Origin: CAXTTV01 sp964247295
GTDB lineage: Bacteria > Chloroflexota > Ktedonobacteria > Ktedonobacterales > Ktedonobacteraceae
Reading direction: 5' to 3'
DNA length: 12,637 bases
Assembly (NCBI GenBank): GCA_964247295.1
Contig: CAXTTV010000143.1
Location: 1 to 12,637, forward strand
A program made the translations under genes and the position numbers. The notes below the pieces were generated by a model that saw only the letters and a list, made by a program, of their open reading frames with translations, did not search any database and was not told where the DNA came from. Each line of letters starts with the position of its first letter. The first letter of the stretch is position 1. Below, in pieces: positions 1-6,595 of the stretch.

Positions 1-987
1 ACCTTCAGAAGCATTCGCCTCTTTCCAGGCAATCACCCGGTGTGTCACATTATGTGCAGCGGGTAACTCATCGAAGGGGCCGGAATAGAGCCAGCCCACC
101 ATATCGGAGCCTTTCAGAGTCTCGACAACATGGTAATCGCCCTTATCGCGGCCCTTTAGAGCTTTAAGGACAGGGAGGAGAGCCTCTGTCAAGTAGTAGA
201 ACTCCCCATCCTGTTCCACCTTTACATAAGAGAGCTCGGGATTGACCGCAGCCGCAACATTTGCGGGTAGAGTCCAGGGAGTCGTCGTCCAGGCCAGCAG
301 GTACTCATTGGAGCGATTGAGCAGAGGGAAGCGAACATAGATACTCATATGAGAGATCTCTTTATAACCCTCAGACTCCATCTCCATATTTGAGATCCCG
401 GTAGCACAACGGGGGCACCAGGGCATCACATCGCGTCCCTTATAGATCAGGCCGCGCTCCTGGCATTTTTTCAAGAAATGCCAGATTGTATAATTATTTT
501 CATCAGAAAGTGTATAGTAGNNNNNNNNNNAATCCATCCAGTAGCCGAGTCGAATAGACTGTTCAGTCTGGCGTTTGGCGTAAGTAAAGACGCGCTCCTT
601 GCACTTATTCACAAAGTTAGCGATGCCGTAGGCCTCGATATCGCGTTTTGTTTTCAGGCCAAGTTCTTGCTCGACATTCACCTCAACCCAGAGGCCCTGG
701 CAATCGAACCCATTTTGGTAGCGTTGACGGTAGCCCTGCATATTTTTAAAGCGTTGATAGAGATCCTTATAGAAGCGGCCCCAGGCATGGTGGACGCCCA
801 TAGGATTATTAGCCGTAATGGGACCATCCTGAAAGCCGAATTTTTTCGAGCTATGTTCATTGCGTTTCAGGTAAAGTTGGCGGATGTTATGATTATCCCA
901 CCATATTTGGGTAGAACGTTCAAGAGATGTGTAGTCAACGCGATCGGCAGCAGTCACAGAGCGAAACACATTAGATTTCACAGCCAC
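1..987 (-). CDS. ileS: Isoleucine--tRNA ligase, N-terminal 329 codons (3' end outside window)
   Basis: Class I aminoacyl-tRNA synthetase that charges tRNA-Ile with isoleucine in the cytosol. Seen: an open frame from GTG 987 to the window edge, preceded by GGAGG (1000-996) with 8-nt spacing. The nucleotide-binding HIGH-type motif is the variant PMGVHH (residues 62-67) in the stretch DGPITANNPMGVHHAWGR. Further on are YWMD just before the N gap, YYTLSDENNYTIWHF just after it, MPWCPRCATG, and the CP1 editing-domain signature AWTTTPWTLPANV near residues 230-243. Together these fit the IleRS subtype found in several non-proteobacterial phyla. The KMSKS motif, anticodon-binding part and stop lie beyond the left edge. 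It sits 37 nt after alaX, under the same T-box leader. GTG 981 is an alternative start. Ten Ns (521-530) interrupt the sequence but keep the frame. Identity is certain from the motifs. Confidence 0.95.
   Translation of the reverse strand, partial: MAVKSNVFRSVTAADRVDYTSLERSTQIWWDNHNIRQLYLKRNEHSSKKFGFQDGPITANNPMGVHHAWGRFYKDLYQRFKNMQGYRQRYQNGFDCQGLWVEVNVEQELGLKTKRDIEAYGIANFVNKCKERVFTYAKRQTEQSIRLGYWMDXXXXYYTLSDENNYTIWHFLKKCQERGLIYKGRDVMPWCPRCATGISNMEMESEGYKEISHMSIYVRFPLLNRSNEYLLAWTTTPWTLPANVAAAVNPELSYVKVEQDGEFYYLTEALLPVLKALKGRDKGDYHVVETLKGSDMVGWLYSGPFDELPAAHNVTHRVIAWKEANASEG
521..530. other. Assembly gap or masked bases (10 N) inside ileS
   Basis: Ten undetermined bases. On the minus strand the ileS frame enters as T-NN and leaves as NN-C, so exactly four codons (153-156) are affected and the frame is continuous. 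Flanking residues are YWMD before and YYTLSDEN after. IleRS proteins of this type usually read W-D-N-S in between, which fits T-N-N ... N-N-C. The gap length is therefore probably real, not a placeholder. Confidence 0.95.
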
Positions 988-1024
988 AGTATAATCCTCC
1001 CGAGAGTAAAAAACAGAAAAAAGG

Positions 1025-1744
1025 TCAGGGGGCGAGAACGATTTCCAGGCGTTTATTAATTTTCCCTTTATTCTCCAGTCTTGTAATCGTAATGTAGCCA
1101 ACCTCTTTTGTATGTTTCACATGAGTGCCGCCATCGGCCTGGAGATCGAGGCCAACAATCTCAACAATGCGTATTTGTTCCATATCGGCTGGAAGGAGAT
1201 TTGTTTTTGTTCTCACCAGATCGGGAATTGAAAAAGCCTTCTCGCGTGGCAAATTATAGACCCGAACCGGATAATCAGCATCGACAGCCTCATTAACTCT
1301 GGTTTCAATAAAAGGAAGTTTATCTTTAGAGAGATTCTCCATTGCGAAATCCATACGGGCGCGATCGGGGTACATCTGTCCGCCAGTGACCTGAACACGG
1401 AACTCGTGCCAGAGAGTAGCGCAAAGAATATGAAGGGCGGTATGAGTACGCATCATACGGTAGCGATACTCCCAATCTAGAACGCAAGTCACCTGTGTTC
1501 CGATGGAAGGAGGAGAGCAATCGAGGGAGTGCCATATAAGAGAATCTCTTTTGCTAAGAGCAACGACCTCAGCATCGCCAGTACCATTATTCCAGGTGAT
1601 AGATCCATGATCGGGTAGTTGTCCCCCGCCGCCTGGGTAGAATATAGTTGCATCGAGTGCGACATCATGATTTTCGACAGCAATTACAGTAGCGGTACAC
1701 TCGAACGTAAAGCTATTTTCGTGATAGAGCAGTTTTGTTTTCAT
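1025..1744 (-). CDS. AlaX-type alanyl-tRNA editing protein (stand-alone tRNA deacylase)
   Basis: A 239-residue, AlaX-M-like protein of the AlaRS editing-domain family. Family members hydrolyse mischarged Ser-tRNA-Ala (and Gly-tRNA-Ala) in trans. Seen: FYPGGGGQLPDHG (35-47), the first zinc-site motif HTALH (His101, His105) after RMMRT, and the second site DGGTHV (204-209) with His208. In AlaRS editing domains the second site is usually CGGTH, so the Cys ligand is Asp204 here; I cannot tell how common this is among AlaX proteins. The C-terminal AlaRS aminoacylation domain is absent, as expected for AlaX. It is the first gene after an Ile-type T-box leader and lies 37 nt ahead of ileS, so it should be co-transcribed with it. 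No Shine-Dalgarno sits directly before ATG 1744; a hairpin may bring one close. An in-frame TAA (1759-1757) excludes an upstream start. Confidence 0.9.
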   Translation of the reverse strand: MKTKLLYHENSFTFECTATVIAVENHDVALDATIFYPGGGGQLPDHGSITWNNGTGDAEVVALSKRDSLIWHSLDCSPPSIGTQVTCVLDWEYRYRMMRTHTALHILCATLWHEFRVQVTGGQMYPDRARMDFAMENLSKDKLPFIETRVNEAVDADYPVRVYNLPREKAFSIPDLVRTKTNLLPADMEQIRIVEIVGLDLQADGGTHVKHTKEVGYITITRLENKGKINKRLEIVLAP

Positions 1745-1800
1745 GTTCTTGCTACATTAGGAAAGCATTTACGGCCCCTTATTGATGTAGCGAGCTCCTT
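1745..1800 (-). promoter_or_regulatory. alaX ribosome-binding region with a spacer hairpin
   Basis: On the minus strand, AAGGAG (1800-1795) lies 50 nt ahead of the alaX ATG (1744), too far for normal use. A perfect 7-bp inverted repeat, GCTACAT (1791-1785) with ATGTAGC (1757-1751), occupies almost all of the spacer. If it folds, 3 nt (CTC) plus 6 nt (AAGAAC) remain between Shine-Dalgarno and ATG, a 9-nt effective spacing. Inside the loop is a three-codon frame, ATG CTT TCC TAA (1768-1757), with its own AAGGGG (1780-1775), a possible competing mini-ORF. The repeat is seen; the bypass is inferred. Confidence 0.45.
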
Positions 1801-1856
1801 TCTCCAATACACATAAAGCCAGAAGCTTGATTGGAAGATAGCAGAGGCGCAACAAT

Positions 1857-1895
1857 AAAAAAAGCCTCGCGTCCTTCTTCGTAAGGGACGAGAGG
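1857..1895 (-). terminator. T-box-controlled intrinsic terminator
   Basis: Minus strand: stem CCTCTCGTCC (1895-1886) with GGACGCGAGG (1874-1865), one mismatch, 11-nt loop, followed by seven T (1863-1857). It directly follows the T-box motif, so the 5' half of the stem can form the antiterminator instead. It is expected to stop transcription ahead of alaX-ileS when tRNA-Ile is charged. Confidence 0.88.
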
Positions 1896-2182
1896 TTTTC
1901 CCGTGGTACCACCCAAATTAGCCCGAAGCATAAACGACTAATAGATTATGCGCAAAAGGGCTCACTCAATGATTGTTGCATACAGCTTCTCACAAAGAAG
2001 GGATATGCACCTTCGTGGTAACGGGAAGGTTCCGACCTGGCCTACAAAAGACTCGGCAGGTTGCTCGGGAATGATTTTCGACAAAGGGTTTGTGCCTGTT
2101 CGCAGCGTAGCAGGCTCTCTGAGACAAAGGTCCCCGGTCTACTCTTTCCGTCTATGCGTGATATGATAATTATTGTACTATC
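1857..2182 (-). promoter_or_regulatory. T-box riboswitch leader, Ile specifier (ATC)
   Basis: This fills the gap between alaX and sucA. Seen on the minus strand: Stem I begins near 2150 (GGAAAGAGTAGACCGGGGA); the AG-bulge motif AGAGAG is at 2120-2115; the distal stem GCCTG/CAGGC (2115-2111 with 2098-2094) follows; the specifier loop GAAAATCATT contains ATC (2075-2073) followed by a purine; the T-box TGGTACCACG is at 1911-1902; the terminator follows. ATC is an Ile codon, matching ileS downstream. The variable T-box base (TGGT) is T, complementary to the A73 discriminator expected in tRNA-Ile. Known mechanism: uncharged tRNA pairs with specifier and T-box and stabilises the antiterminator. The 5' end is placed from the promoter, so it is approximate. 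Confidence 0.92.
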
Positions 2183-2201
2183 TCGTTGAGTATGCCATAC
2201 T
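2173..2201 (+). promoter_or_regulatory. Promoter of sucAB, overlapping the divergent promoter
   Basis: Plus strand: -35 TTGTAC (2173-2178), 17-nt spacer, -10 CATACT (2196-2201) with upstream TG (2193-2194). Predicted start near 2208, giving a leader of about 27 nt to ATG 2235. Its -10 forms one arm of the palindrome AGTATGCCATACT (2189-2201), whose other arm is the -10 of the minus-strand promoter. Confidence 0.6.
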
Positions 2202-2217
2202 AAGAGTATCATGTCAA
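2189..2217 (-). promoter_or_regulatory. Promoter of the T-box-alaX-ileS transcript
   Basis: Minus strand: -35 TTGACA (2217-2212), 17-nt spacer, -10 CATACT (2194-2189) with an upstream TG (extended -10). Predicted start near 2182, just before Stem I. The -35 matches the sigma-A consensus perfectly and overlaps the 2211 ATG on the other strand. Confidence 0.75.
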
Positions 2218-2234
2218 TACAAGGAACATCTCTT

Positions 2235-4763
2235 ATGAACGATTTACAATCATATTATGGACCTAATGCAGGTTATGTCCTTGAGCTATATGAACGATAT
2301 CAGCAAGATCCTCAAGGGGTTGATGAGACCACCCGAGCCTTATTTGATGGCTGGAAGCCATTAAATCAAGAGGATCGGGAGCAGCCCGAGATAGTAAAGC
2401 AAGCGTCCTTTGTCAGGCAATTATCAGAGGAGAAAAAAGAGATCTCCTTTCCTCGACCGCCATCTCAAGCCACCAAGCCAGCGACCACCGAAAGCAGATC
2501 CGCCTCATTCGCAATTGAACGCGTAGTTGCGGCCTCAGCGCTTGCGCATGCCATTAGAGAGAGAGGGCATTTAGGAGCGCACCTAGATCCATTGGGAAGC
2601 AAGCCACTGGGAGATTTAGCCTTAACGCCAGATTATTATGGACTGACTCGAGAGGATTTAGAGCAATTGCCGTCAGAAGTCGTAGGTGGTCATGTAGCGG
2701 AGGGTGCTGAGAACGCATTAGAAGCGATCACAGCATTGCGAGACATGTATTCAGGGACCATAAGTTATGAATTTGATCAGGTCAAAGGTTTAGCTGAAAG
2801 AAACTGGTTGCGTGATGCAGTAGGATTATCGCGTTATTATCGAAAAGCGCGGCCGGAGGTGCGGAAACAATTACTAAAGCGATTGATCCAGATAGAAGCA
2901 TTTGAGCGTTTTTTGCATCAAACTTTTGTAGGGCAGAAGCGTTTCTCGCTTGAGGGGTTGGATATATTAGTTCCCATGCTAGATGCGATCATCAAAGACG
3001 CAGTTGAGTCGGAGACGCGTGAAGTTGTAATTGGCATGGCGCATCGTGGGCGGCTCAATGTTTTAGCGCATGTACTAGAGAAGCCGTATGGAGTCATGCT
3101 TTCCGAATTCTCGCATGCAAAGAGCGAAGAATCGACACCGTTAACGGACAGTTTTGGTCATGGTTGGACAGGGGACGTAAAGTATCATTTAGGAGCTGAG
3201 CAAGTATTAGGAGAAGGGGCATCGGTAGATCTAAAGATCATTCTTTCGCCCAACCCGAGTCATCTTGAATTTGTCAATCCCGTAATTGAAGGAATTGCGA
3301 GAGCGGCGCAGGAAGTAAAAGACGTACCGGGCAAGCCATTATTAGACGTAGATTTGTCGCTTCCCATCCTCATTCACGGAGACGCAGCCTTTCCAGGAGA
3401 AGGGATCGTAGCAGAAACCCTTAACCTGTGGCAACTAGAAGGATACTGGGTAGGGGGATCGATCCACATTATAGCCAACAACCAGCTTGGTTTCACCACA
3501 GATCCCAAAGATAGCCGTTCCACGCACTTCGCGAGTGATCTAGCCAAAGGGTTTGAGATTCCAATTATTCATGTGAACGCGGATGATCCTGACGCCTGTG
3601 TTTCGGCGGTGCGTTTAGCGCATGCTTATCGAGATCGTTTCCACAAAGATATACTTGTAGATCTTGTTGGGTATCGTCGGTGGGGGCATAACGAAGGGGA
3701 TGAGCCGGCCTTCACACAACCGCGTATGTACGAAGTGATTCGCTCGCATCCAACAGTACGAGAGCTTTATAGCAGGCATTTGATTGAAGAAGGAATTGTG
3801 ACAGAAGAAGAAGTTGCCGTTCAACTTAAGGAAGCCACAGAGGTATTGGAAAAAGCGAAGTGTGAAGCCGATAGCGGGAATTTTGAAGATACACGGTATC
3901 GTAGCCATGGAAATCATTTGCAAGATGGCCAAAACAGTGATGATCCCGAGATTATTACAGCAGAGCCAATTTCCGCACAAGATTTGATAACGTATAACAA
4001 AGAACTTTTGGCCTGGCCTCAAGAGATTGCACCTAATCCAAAACTTGCGCGTCTTTTGCAGCGTCGAGGCAGCGTAATGGGGTTAGATGGAGGGATTGAC
4101 TGGGGGCATGCAGAAGCCTTAGCATTTGCATCTATTCTGGCAAGTGGATCGCCTATTCGTTTGACTGGCCAGGACGTAGAGCGAGGAACATTCAGTCATC
4201 GCCATGCAGTATTAAATGATCAGCACTCTGGAGAAAAATACATACCTTTACAGCATTTAACAGAAGCGAAAGCATCATTTTCTCTTTATAATAGTCCGCT
4301 CACTGAATCAGCCGCGCTTGGTTTTGAGTATGGTTATAGTGTTCATTCAAAGCCATCGCTAGTGATTTGGGAAGCGCAGTTTGGTGACTTTGCGAATGTT
4401 GCGCAAGTAATTATTGATCAATTTATCTCATCGGGAAGAGCAAAATGGCGTCAAGACAGTTCACTTGTCTTATTATTACCACATGGATATGAAGGTCAGG
4501 GGCCAGAGCACTCGAGTGCTCGTCTAGAAAGGTATCTTCAATTAGCAGCAGAGGATAATTGGCAGATAGTGAACTGTTCAACGGCAGCCCAGTATTTCCA
4601 TTTACTGAGGCGTCAAGCTGCCAATTTAGAGAAGCATCCGCGCCCATTGATAGTGATGACGCCAAAGAGTTTGCTACGGAACCAGAAATCGGCTGCGAAG
4701 CTTCAGGATCTTGTAGAGGGGCGATTTCAGGGAGTAATAGATGATCAGAAAGCCATAGGATAG
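2235..4763 (+). CDS. sucA: 2-oxoglutarate dehydrogenase E1 component, main part (frameshifted)
   Basis: Thiamine-diphosphate-dependent E1o, which decarboxylates 2-oxoglutarate and passes the succinyl group to the lipoyl arm of E2 in the TCA cycle. ATG 2235 is preferred over ATG 2211: AAGGA (2221-2225) lies 9 nt ahead of it, and 2211 is almost at the predicted transcription start. Order seen: N-terminal E1o helix (SYYGPNAGYVLELYERY, about 6-22); TPP-binding dehydrogenase domain with HRGRLN (270-275), NPSHLEFVNPVIEG, GDAAFPGEG (382-390) and RRWGHNEGDEP; then the transketolase-like pyrimidine domain with RLTGQDVERGTFSHRHAV. The frame stops at TAG 4761-4763 after VIDDQKAIG, about 130 residues short of the family length. 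The missing C-terminal domain continues in the -1 frame. Either the sequence lacks a base or the gene is broken. Confidence 0.93.
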   Translation: MNDLQSYYGPNAGYVLELYERYQQDPQGVDETTRALFDGWKPLNQEDREQPEIVKQASFVRQLSEEKKEISFPRPPSQATKPATTESRSASFAIERVVAASALAHAIRERGHLGAHLDPLGSKPLGDLALTPDYYGLTREDLEQLPSEVVGGHVAEGAENALEAITALRDMYSGTISYEFDQVKGLAERNWLRDAVGLSRYYRKARPEVRKQLLKRLIQIEAFERFLHQTFVGQKRFSLEGLDILVPMLDAIIKDAVESETREVVIGMAHRGRLNVLAHVLEKPYGVMLSEFSHAKSEESTPLTDSFGHGWTGDVKYHLGAEQVLGEGASVDLKIILSPNPSHLEFVNPVIEGIARAAQEVKDVPGKPLLDVDLSLPILIHGDAAFPGEGIVAETLNLWQLEGYWVGGSIHIIANNQLGFTTDPKDSRSTHFASDLAKGFEIPIIHVNADDPDACVSAVRLAHAYRDRFHKDILVDLVGYRRWGHNEGDEPAFTQPRMYEVIRSHPTVRELYSRHLIEEGIVTEEEVAVQLKEATEVLEKAKCEADSGNFEDTRYRSHGNHLQDGQNSDDPEIITAEPISAQDLITYNKELLAWPQEIAPNPKLARLLQRRGSVMGLDGGIDWGHAEALAFASILASGSPIRLTGQDVERGTFSHRHAVLNDQHSGEKYIPLQHLTEAKASFSLYNSPLTESAALGFEYGYSVHSKPSLVIWEAQFGDFANVAQVIIDQFISSGRAKWRQDSSLVLLLPHGYEGQGPEHSSARLERYLQLAAEDNWQIVNCSTAAQYFHLLRRQAANLEKHPRPLIVMTPKSLLRNQKSAAKLQDLVEGRFQGVIDDQKAIG

Positions 4764-5143
4764 TGCTTTGTACGGGGAAAATCAGTATTGATTTACTCAC
4801 CAACGATAGTCGTACTGAAGCTGAGGACGTAGCCATCATACGTATTGAGCAGCTTTACCCTTTTCCTGATCAGGAGATTCAAAGTATCCTGGCTCGTTAC
4901 CCGAATGTACGAGAAATTGTGTGGGTACAAGAGGAGCCACGTAACATGGGAGCCTGGAGTTATCTTGCCCCTCGTTTACAAGAAATAGTACCGAGCGGAA
5001 TTACAGTAGAAATAATCTCACGTCCAGATCGCTCCAGCCCGGCGGCGGGATTCATAGAATTGTATGAGGCTGAGCAAGAGCAGATAATCAAAGGAGCGTT
5101 ATGCTCATCGAGCAAAGAATTTGGAGGAAACAATGTCAGGTGA
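4763..5143 (+). CDS. sucA: 2-oxoglutarate dehydrogenase E1 component, C-terminal part in shifted frame
   Basis: This frame is open from 4745 and encodes the rest of the E1o C-terminal domain: IVLCTGKISIDLL, then AIIRIEQLYPFPDQEI, VWVQEEPRNMGAW and SRPDRSSPAAGFIELYEAEQ. These match the family's usual [VL]CSGK...RIEQLYPFP...QEEP.N.GAW...RP..ASPA.G series, so it is the tail of the preceding gene and not an independent protein. GTG 4763 is only the first possible start codon and has no convincing Shine-Dalgarno. One extra A in the AAA run at 4749-4751 would join the two frames as DDQKSHRIVLCTGK. Its stop (TGA 5141-5143) overlaps the sucB start by 11 nt, indicating translational coupling within sucAB. 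Confidence 0.85.
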   Translation: MLCTGKISIDLLTNDSRTEAEDVAIIRIEQLYPFPDQEIQSILARYPNVREIVWVQEEPRNMGAWSYLAPRLQEIVPSGITVEIISRPDRSSPAAGFIELYEAEQEQIIKGALCSSSKEFGGNNVR

Positions 5144-6398
5144 GATTCGGGTTCCAGTGTTGGGAGAATCTATAGTAGATGCAGTGATTGCAACCTGGTT
5201 AAAGCACGAAGGTGACATCATAAAGCAAGGTGATGCTTTAGTTGAGCTTGAAACTGATAAGATCAACCTTGAAGTGAATGCTGAACAGAATGGGATATTA
5301 CAGAGGATCGCCAAAAAAGAAGGGGAAACAGTTGCCGTAGGTGATGTAATAGGAACGATTGGAGAGAATGCGCAGGTAGAAGAAAAAGTTGCGAAGCCAG
5401 GAGAAGTAACCTCTACAGAAATCGCCACAGAGTTGATGAACGAATCCGTGAGTGCTACTGGTCAGAGATCGCCGACTCCATTGGCTCGACGGATTGCAGC
5501 GGAGCATAAGGTTGACATTTCGCAGGTACAATCATCGCATGGCCGGGTAACGAAAGATGATGTAATCCAATTTTTAGAGCACTCGAATCAGCCGGGTACA
5601 GCTACCTCAAGTGAAAATATTGTGTCAGAAGCGGTAAAACCGGCAACCATGTTGACGATTGAGCCGAAGAAAGTACCAGAGACGCTCGTGAGTGGAGATC
5701 CGAGAGAAGAGAGGGTCAGGTTATCACGGAGGCGGCAGACAATTGCTCAAAGGCTTGTAGAGGCGCAGCATACAGCCGCCATGTTAACTACCTTTAATGA
5801 GATTGACATGAGCGTGATCATGGATATACGAGCGCGTAGGAAAGAAGCATTCAAAGAAAAGCACAACGTCTCATTAGGATTTATGTCCTTTTTCACGAAA
5901 GCCGTCATAAGTGCACTGAAAGCATACCCGAGACTAAATGCTGAGATCCATGGTAGTGACATGATACTCAAGTACCATTATGATATTGGGATTGCCGTTG
6001 GGGTAGAAGAGGGGCTTGTAGTGCCTGTTGTGCGGGACGCAGATCGAAAAAGTTTTGCCGACATAGAGAGAGAGATTGCGGATCTAGCTAAAAAGGCCAA
6101 GGCGGGGTCATTATCATTAGCCGAATTGCAGGGTGGGACATTTACCATTACCAATGGGGGGACGTTTGGTTCCTTGATGTCCACACCCATTTTAAATGGG
6201 CCTCAAGTAGGCATACTGGGAATGCATAAGATTGAACAACGTGCAGTGGTAGTTGGTGAGGAAATTGTAATTCGTCCAATGATGTATATTGCCCTTTCGT
6301 ATGATCACCGGATTGTTGATGGTAGTGAAGCAGTACGTTTCCTAGTCAAAGTCAAAGAACTGTTAGAGGATTCTGAAGCCTTATTATTAGAAGGATAA
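5133..6398 (+). CDS. sucB: Dihydrolipoyllysine-residue succinyltransferase, E2 of 2-oxoglutarate dehydrogenase
   Basis: E2o core of the 2-oxoglutarate dehydrogenase complex; it transfers the succinyl group from lipoamide to CoA. 421 residues from ATG 5133, with GGAGG (5123-5127) 5 nt ahead; a TTG at 5121 in the same frame lies over the Shine-Dalgarno and is unlikely. Domains: one lipoyl domain (about 3-78) with the lipoylated lysine in ETDK (Lys43); a linker; a peripheral subunit-binding domain (about 112-150, SPTPLARRIAAEHKVD); an Ala/Pro/Ser-containing linker; and the catalytic acyltransferase domain with GGTFTITNGGTFGS and the active-site HRIVDG (His392, Asp396). Length and the single lipoyl domain fit SucB. 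Pairing with E1o supports succinyl over acetyl specificity. No lpd (E3) gene is in the window, so E3 must be encoded elsewhere. Confidence 0.95.
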   Translation: MSGEIRVPVLGESIVDAVIATWLKHEGDIIKQGDALVELETDKINLEVNAEQNGILQRIAKKEGETVAVGDVIGTIGENAQVEEKVAKPGEVTSTEIATELMNESVSATGQRSPTPLARRIAAEHKVDISQVQSSHGRVTKDDVIQFLEHSNQPGTATSSENIVSEAVKPATMLTIEPKKVPETLVSGDPREERVRLSRRRQTIAQRLVEAQHTAAMLTTFNEIDMSVIMDIRARRKEAFKEKHNVSLGFMSFFTKAVISALKAYPRLNAEIHGSDMILKYHYDIGIAVGVEEGLVVPVVRDADRKSFADIEREIADLAKKAKAGSLSLAELQGGTFTITNGGTFGSLMSTPILNGPQVGILGMHKIEQRAVVVGEEIVIRPMMYIALSYDHRIVDGSEAVRFLVKVKELLEDSEALLLEG

Positions 6399-6421
6399 AG
6401 GCCGACCGGGTTGTTTGTCTC

Positions 6422-6450
6422 TCGACATAGGCTGTTTCTACCTGTATAAT
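6422..6450 (+). promoter_or_regulatory. Promoter of the kinase-led operon
   Basis: -35 TCGACA (6422-6427), 17-nt spacer, -10 TATAAT (6445-6450), a perfect -10. Predicted start near 6457, about 139 nt before ATG 6596. A second TATAAT at 6485-6490 has no matching -35. Confidence 0.6.
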
Positions 6451-6469
6451 CGTAGAGGAAGAAACAGCC
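6430..6469 (+). repeat. Large inverted repeat after sucB, possible terminator or operator
   Basis: GGCTGTTTCT (6430-6439) pairs perfectly with AGAAACAGCC (6460-6469); after one mismatch, CCT/AGG (6441-6443 with 6456-6458) extends it. The loop is 12 nt. No T-run follows on either strand, so it is a weak candidate for an intrinsic terminator of sucAB. The loop carries TATAAT, the -10 of the next transcription unit, so an operator or cruciform role is also possible. Confidence 0.6.
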
Positions 6470-6595
6470 CCAGCCTAAAGGGGATATAATACAGAGTTGC
6501 CTGGGAGTACATTATAAAGTGAGTAGTTGAAAAAAAGTGTAAGGCGGATTATAGCGAAGAAAGAGACGGCAAGCTCTGAGGGGTATTGTTCACGT

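Noticed and set aside
200..209. The finding entry titled 'Dummy' at these coordinates
   Set aside because: It makes no claim and should be ignored; the stretch is ordinary ileS coding sequence.
478..1059. A 193-codon plus-strand open frame across the N gap
   Set aside because: It lies antisense to ileS, has no family motif and no Shine-Dalgarno, and runs through the Ns; it is a shadow of the real gene.
1948..2166. A 72-codon plus-strand open frame in the intergenic region
   Set aside because: It is antisense to the T-box leader, whose structure explains the sequence.
2211..2234. ATG 2211 as the sucA start
   Set aside because: It is about 3 nt from the predicted transcription start and has no Shine-Dalgarno, whereas ATG 2235 has AAGGA at 9 nt.
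4742..4763. Programmed -1 frameshifting in sucA
   Set aside because: No slippery heptamer and no clear downstream structure; a missing base in an A run explains it more simply, though it is not fully excluded.
6527..6595. TTG 6527 as the start of the FHA kinase
   Set aside because: No Shine-Dalgarno ahead of it; ATG 6596 has GAGGGG upstream and leaves a normal short lead-in to the kinase domain. Kept as an alternative.
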